A stretch of 64,000 nucleotides of DNA, taken from the NCBI GenBank assembly GCA_937871915.1, contig CALMPG010000016.1:1-64000 (forward strand), given 5' to 3'. The notes below the pieces were generated by a model. It saw only the letters and a program-made list of their open reading frames with translations, was not told the DNA's origin and made no database searches. Each line of letters starts with the position of its first letter. Position 1 is the stretch's first letter. The position numbers and the translations under genes are program-made. Positions 60,468 to 64,000 of this stretch are shown one piece after another. This stretch comes from an uncultured Phycisphaerales bacterium. GTDB lineage: Bacteria; Planctomycetota; Phycisphaerae; Phycisphaerales; UBA1924.

Positions 60468-61675
60468 AGCGCGCCCTCCTCCAGAGGAAGACCGTTGACC
60501 GCGAACCGCCGTTCCACGAGTTCGCATACCTCTTGGAGGATTGGACTCTTGCCTTCGGAGACGGTGGGAACGAAACTCAATAGACGACCTTCGGCGTGTG
60601 GTGGAATGCTCGCGGCTCGCATCGCCTGAATCAAGTGCTCTCCGATTGCTTTCCCGAGTCGCGGCGGAACACTGTTCCCGATGAGTTGAATACGGTCAGC
60701 CTGTCCGCCGGTGAACGTGAAGGTGTCCGGGTACGTCTGAATCCGCGCGGCTTCGCGCACGGTAAGCGGGCGATTCTCCGTAGGGTGGAGGAAGTCCCGA
60801 AGCGAACCTCCGGTGATCGCCTTTGACGGTTCCGACCCGATGAGGCGGCGCACCCCTGCCGGAGCCCCGCCGCGCTTGTCGCATGGCATCCCGTCCATCA
60901 CGCGGCGGAATGCACGTCGGCGGTAACTCTCGTGCCAAAGGCGCTCGGGCAAATCGCGCATCGACTGGCCCTCTCCAAGCAACTTCGCTCGCTCCAACTC
61001 CTCGCCTTCAAGGGGTCGGGCGTAGTGGTCTAGAGGATCGCCCGGAGGTTCCGTCGCGGCTCGCGGGAGCCCCGCAATCGCATCGGCGAGCGTGAGGGCG
61101 GGCGGGCGGCGGGTGGCTGTAAGGTGGGCTCCCGGCGCGCCGAACGCCCGATGAGTGGGCTCCGGGAAGCCGGGATTCCAACCGAGCCCGCCGATTGCGA
61201 GCACTCGCTTCCGATGCTGGGGTACTCCGAAGTTCGCGGCGTTCACCTTGCGGAGGTGTATTTGGTAGCCCGCTTCCACAAGCGGTTCGAGCAAGTCGAG
61301 AACGAAACGCCCGCGCCCGGAAGTGAGGAATCCTTCGACGTTCTCAAAGATGAACGCGCGGGGGCGGTGGCGGGCGATGAGGTTCGAGTAGACCCGCACG
61401 AGGGAGTTCCGTTCGTCGTCAGCCTCTCGCCTCCCGGCGGAGGAGAAGCCTTGGCATGGCGGGCCACCCGCTATCACATCGGTATCCGGGAAAACGGTGG
61501 AATCGTCGATGGACTCGGAGGAGACGTGATCGCCCAGGTTGACCCGGTAAGTGTCGACTGCCGGAGCCCAACAGTCGACAGCGCGAATGGGCTCGAATCC
61601 CGCCTCGCGCAGCCCGAGCGAGAGCCCTCCAGCGCCACAGAACAAGTCGGTAACTGTCACCGTCCGTGCAATCAC
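60458..61675 (-). CDS. DNA (cytosine-5-)-methyltransferase
   Basis: A 405-residue protein. Motif I is D-L-F-C-G-A-G-G-L-S-L-G, IV is G-G-P-P-C-Q-G-F-S (catalytic Cys), VI is F-E-N-V-E-G-F, VIII is Q-H-R-K-R-V-L and X is Q-L-I-G-N-S-V-P-P. It methylates C in the site cut by the overlapping endonuclease gene downstream. GTG 61675 is the natural start; no clear Shine-Dalgarno motif. Gene order (methyltransferase first) lets protection precede cutting. No controller gene is seen. Confidence 0.93.
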   Translation of the reverse strand: MIARTVTVTDLFCGAGGLSLGLREAGFEPIRAVDCWAPAVDTYRVNLGDHVSSESIDDSTVFPDTDVIAGGPPCQGFSSAGRREADDERNSLVRVYSNLIARHRPRAFIFENVEGFLTSGRGRFVLDLLEPLVEAGYQIHLRKVNAANFGVPQHRKRVLAIGGLGWNPGFPEPTHRAFGAPGAHLTATRRPPALTLADAIAGLPRAATEPPGDPLDHYARPLEGEELERAKLLGEGQSMRDLPERLWHESYRRRAFRRVMDGMPCDKRGGAPAGVRRLIGSEPSKAITGGSLRDFLHPTENRPLTVREAARIQTYPDTFTFTGGQADRIQLIGNSVPPRLGKAIGEHLIQAMRAASIPPHAEGRLLSFVPTVSEGKSPILQEVCELVERRFAVNGLPLEEGALWS

Positions 61676-61774
61676 GGAGACAGGGTATCCGAATCTCTGT
61701 CCGTTTGCCTACGGGCTACTCCACCTCACAGCAGGTAGCCCTATGTTGGGGCGAGATGCGCCGCGCCACTCCCT

Positions 61775-61832
61775 TGGCCTCCGAGCAGGCCAAGACAGTG
61801 GCACGCTTTGTTGCGCCCGAGAGGAAGGGGCA
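61775..61832. repeat. Direct repeat, right flank of the restriction-modification pair
   Basis: GGCCTCCGAGCAGGCCAAGA then CAGTGGCAC, matching the left copy at 59304-59360 in direct orientation. The two copies bracket 2.4 kb holding only the endonuclease and methyltransferase. Confidence 0.65.
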
Positions 61833-61839
61833 CCCCGCC

Positions 61840-62388
61840 TCACTGGGCGACGTGGATGCCCTCGGCGCGGACGATGAGGTTGCCTTCGGCAGCGTCGGCG
61901 ATGGTGCCGGTGATGGTGACGATGGCGAGGGGCTTGAGGCCGTGGCCGCCGCTGAGGCCGGACTTGATGGGGCGGCCGTCTTGGGCGGTGACCTGGATGG
62001 TGGCGGTGTGGGCGGCGAGTTCGTCGGCGGGCTCGCAGCAGTAGTCCCAGGGGGTCTTGCAGTGGTCCTTCTCGCCCATCTGGCCGCAGTGGGGGACGTG
62101 CAGGTCAACGATGGTGAAGAGGGCGCGGCCTTCGATGAAGGGGTCTTCGCTGCCGCCGATGCGGCCGGTGAGGGTGATTTTTTCGCCGACCTTGGGCGCG
62201 GCTTTGGCGTCCTTGACGGACTTGGGCTCGGCGGGGGCGGTGGCGAGGAAGAGGGAGTCGGGGAATGCGGAGGCGGCCTTGGCCGGAGCGGGAGTGGGCG
62301 TGGCGGTGGACTGGGCGGGCTTTTGCTCGCAGCCGAGGGCGAGGAGGGTGGAGGTGAGGGCGGTGAGGATGAGGGTGGTGCGATTCAT
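61840..62388 (-). CDS. Lipoprotein with OB-fold-like domain
   Basis: A 182-residue protein with a lipoprotein signal (L-T-A-L-T-S-T-L-L-A-L-G-C-E). After a Pro/Ala spacer, K-I-T-L-T-G-R-I-G-G and V-T-I-T-G-T-I-A look like an OB-fold, with an insertion H-C-G-Q-M-G-E-K-D-H-C-K-T-P-W-D-Y-C-C-E rich in Cys and His that could bind metal. Unknown function. It is 12 bp after the first permease gene, so it is likely in the same operon as the ABC exporter. Confidence 0.65.
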   Translation of the reverse strand: MNRTTLILTALTSTLLALGCEQKPAQSTATPTPAPAKAASAFPDSLFLATAPAEPKSVKDAKAAPKVGEKITLTGRIGGSEDPFIEGRALFTIVDLHVPHCGQMGEKDHCKTPWDYCCEPADELAAHTATIQVTAQDGRPIKSGLSGGHGLKPLAIVTITGTIADAAEGNLIVRAEGIHVAQ

Positions 62389-62400
62389 GGTGGGTTCCTT

Positions 62401-63567
62401 TCAGACGGATTTGAGTGACTCGGTGATGGGAAGACGAAGACAACGGATGGCGGGGGGGAGCGCGCCGACGAGGCCGAGGAGGAGGCCAGCGCCGAGGCCG
62501 AGGAGGAGGATGGAGGAGTCGATGCGGAGGCCGAATGCGCCCATGGAGAACTGCACGGCCAGACCGTCGAGGAAGAGGAGGGCGAGGGCGGCGGCCAGGA
62601 GCGACCCGGCGGCGGTGGCGAGGCAGGACTCCTGCATCATGCTGACGACGATGGCGCCGCGGCGGTAGCCGAGGCACTGGAGCATACCGAGCTCGCGGGT
62701 GCGTGAGGCGAAGGCGGCGTACATGATGTTCAGGCCGCCGAAGACGCCGCCGAGGGCGATGAGGCCGGCGGTGACCCAGGCGACGGCGCGGACGGGGCCG
62801 AAGAAGGCGGCGAGCTTGGAGTAGTAGGCGGATTCGGAGAGGGCGGCGATCTCGAGGTCGAGGCGCTGGCGGCAGAAGGTCTGGGCGTCGGCGAGTTCGG
62901 CGTCCTGCAGGGTGGCGACGGCGCAGGAGTCGGTGGTGCGCTTGGTGGCTTCCTTGAGGTCGGTGAGGGGCATCCAGAGTTCGGAGTCCATGACGGAGTT
63001 CGGCGCGGCGAGTCGGCCGGAGATGGTCCAGGCGCGGCCCTCGATCTGGAGGGTGTTGCCGACGGCGAGGGCGGCGGGGGGGACGCCGATGCGGGTGTGG
63101 GCGAGGCGGCCGGCGAGGATCTCGTCGTGGCCGGGGCGGGGGAAGCGGCCCTCGATGATCTGGGCCTGGGTGTGGACGAGGAGGGCGGTGGGGGTGACGC
63201 CGCGCACGAGGGTGAGGCGGTTGGGGGGGTCGGGGGGGTGGGGGGGGGCGGGGGGCTGGGCGTGGGCTTCGGGGGGGGCGAAAGGGGAGGCGGGGGGGGG
63301 GGGCGGGCCGGGGGCGGAGGCGGCCAGGAGGGAGGCGACGGAGGCGGGGATCTCGCTGCGCTCGAGGCTCTCTTCGCTGCCGATGCCGACGATCATGATG
63401 TTGTGGGGGTCGGCGGAGGAGTGGAGGCTGGAGGTCATGCCGCGCACGAAGCCGCCGGCGGCGAGAACGAGGAGGACGACCATGGCGCTGCCGAGGACGG
63501 AGAGGAGCAGGCGCAGCGGAGAGCGTCCGAGGTTTCGTGAGGCGTAGATGGAGGGGAGGAGTCTCAT
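62401..63567 (-). CDS. FtsX/MacB-type ABC transporter permease
   Basis: A 388-residue protein. N-terminal helix (L-L-L-S-V-L-G-S-A-M-V-V-L-L-V-L-A-A-G-G), a periplasmic domain of about 230 residues, and three C-terminal helices (V-T-A-G-L-I-A-L-G-G-V-F-G-G-L; A-A-A-L-A-L-L-F-L-D-G-L; L-G-L-G-A-G-L-L-L-G-L-V-G-A-L). R-T-R-E-L-G-M-L-Q-C-L-G-Y is the FtsX-family signature. It should form the MacB-like exporter with the next permease and an ATPase outside the window. A Pro-rich stretch of 30 residues is encoded by poly-C/G tracts (63225-63310). Confidence 0.88.
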   Translation of the reverse strand: MRLLPSIYASRNLGRSPLRLLLSVLGSAMVVLLVLAAGGFVRGMTSSLHSSADPHNIMIVGIGSEESLERSEIPASVASLLAASAPGPPPPPASPFAPPEAHAQPPAPPHPPDPPNRLTLVRGVTPTALLVHTQAQIIEGRFPRPGHDEILAGRLAHTRIGVPPAALAVGNTLQIEGRAWTISGRLAAPNSVMDSELWMPLTDLKEATKRTTDSCAVATLQDAELADAQTFCRQRLDLEIAALSESAYYSKLAAFFGPVRAVAWVTAGLIALGGVFGGLNIMYAAFASRTRELGMLQCLGYRRGAIVVSMMQESCLATAAGSLLAAALALLFLDGLAVQFSMGAFGLRIDSSILLLGLGAGLLLGLVGALPPAIRCLRLPITESLKSV

Positions 63568-63576
63568 GAGTGGTGA

Positions 63577-64000
63577 TCAGACGGCGCGGAAGGAGGCGGC
63601 GATTTCGCGGCGGGAGGCCTGGAAGGCGGGGACGAGGCCGGCGATGATGCCGACGGCGGCGGCGACGGCGAGGCCGAGGGCGATGACGGCGGGATCGGCG
63701 GTGACGTTGAGGTTGGTGCCCTCGACGGAGAGGCTGAAGCGGCCGAAGTGGAGGAGGGCGAAGGCGGCGGCGACGCCGAGGAGGCCCCCGGCGAGGCAGA
63801 GGGCGAGGCCCTCGGTGATGATGAGGCGGGCGATGAGACCGGAGCGGAAGCCGAGGGTCTGGAGGACGGCGTGCTCCTTGATGCGGTCCTGCACGGAGAG
63901 GACGATGGCGTTGCCGACGAGGGCGAGGACGGCCAGGAGTGCGGCCCAGCCGAGGTAGCGGGTGAAGCCGACGATGAGGACCAGGTCGGCGGCGGCGCGG
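63577..64000 (-). CDS. FtsX/MacB-type ABC transporter permease (partial, 5' end missing)
   Basis: The C-terminal part of a second permease; the frame remains open to the window edge. A helix (Y-L-G-W-A-A-L-L-A-V-L-A-L-V-G-N-A-I-V) precedes V-Q-D-R-I-K-E-H-A-V-L-Q-T-L-G-F, and two helices and S-R-R-E-I-A-A-S-F-R-A-V end it. The GTG at 63894 is internal, not a start. It ends 9 bp before the other permease gene, so the two are co-transcribed. Confidence 0.8.
   Translation of the reverse strand, partial: RAAADLVLIVGFTRYLGWAALLAVLALVGNAIVLSVQDRIKEHAVLQTLGFRSGLIARLIITEGLALCLAGGLLGVAAAFALLHFGRFSLSVEGTNLNVTADPAVIALGLAVAAAVGIIAGLVPAFQASRREIAASFRAV

Overview
High GC, gene style and protein families point to a planctomycete of the Phycisphaerae type. 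The signs are dockerin-like tails after a C-P-A-D-F-N motif, DUF1559-like pilins starting in a cryptic prepilin leader, C-terminal C-x-x-C-G-Y zinc ribbons on small membrane proteins, FN3 proteins with a helical N-terminus, and dispersed intergenic repeats whose translations give the familiar spurious TTEAQRH and AYARGS peptides. No rRNA and no CRISPR array were seen. Most of the long antisense frames are GC-skew shadows and were left out.

Layout. 1-1522: end of a secreted dockerin-type protein coupled to a pilin-like protein. 1523-2216: non-coding, with an 11-unit array of 21-bp repeats. 2217-6794: an FN3 protein, a 172-bp inverted-repeat element, proS, a zinc-ribbon membrane protein, a DUF1569 protein and gmhA. 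6748-11091 (minus): a polytopic membrane protein, a TPR protein and a degenerate protein kinase. 11363-12613: hppD. 12614-13282: dispersed repeat plus a 12-unit array of 21-bp repeats. 13283-15472: a PD-(D/E)XK nuclease-like protein and a second FN3 paralogue. 15578-22873 (minus): mreB-mreC-mreD-glmU-like-small membrane protein-polA, one long run. 23072-30054: trpD, diverging from a large disordered membrane protein and a double-vWA membrane protein. 30205-37389: TlpA-like thioredoxin, tRNA-Val, DUF4056-like lipoprotein, VIT/vWA protein, secreted proteins and a cyclophilin. 37419-43258: an RMD1/DUF155-like protein diverging from a polytopic GT-C-like protein, a GtrB-like glycosyltransferase and a methyltransferase (translationally coupled), then a 59-residue PLDc_N-type protein. 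43306-48195 (minus): acs, and an ArsR-methyltransferase regulator with ahcY. 48300-50909: TPR lipoprotein, LigD phosphoesterase-like protein, conserved hypothetical, oligopeptide ABC ATPase.

51,020-58,470 is an integrative element at the 3' end of tRNA-Phe. Its tyrosine recombinase ends inside the tRNA but carries an in-frame amber codon before the catalytic H-x-x-R, H and Tyr residues. The rest is a closely packed minus-strand series of small DNA-binding proteins, a TOPRIM/AAA primase-like replication protein and unknown proteins. Beyond it are a lipoprotein, long poly-G tracts, an ApaLI-like restriction-modification pair flanked by imperfect direct repeats, and an OB-fold lipoprotein with two FtsX-type permeases; the last permease runs off the window.

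The points judged most worth a second look are the two 21-bp arrays near the FN3 genes, the stranded tRNA-Phe element, the regulator-ahcY pair with a perfect palindrome over its start codon, the degenerate kinase, and the repeat-flanked restriction-modification cassette. All family names come from recognising sequence features by eye; no database search was run.
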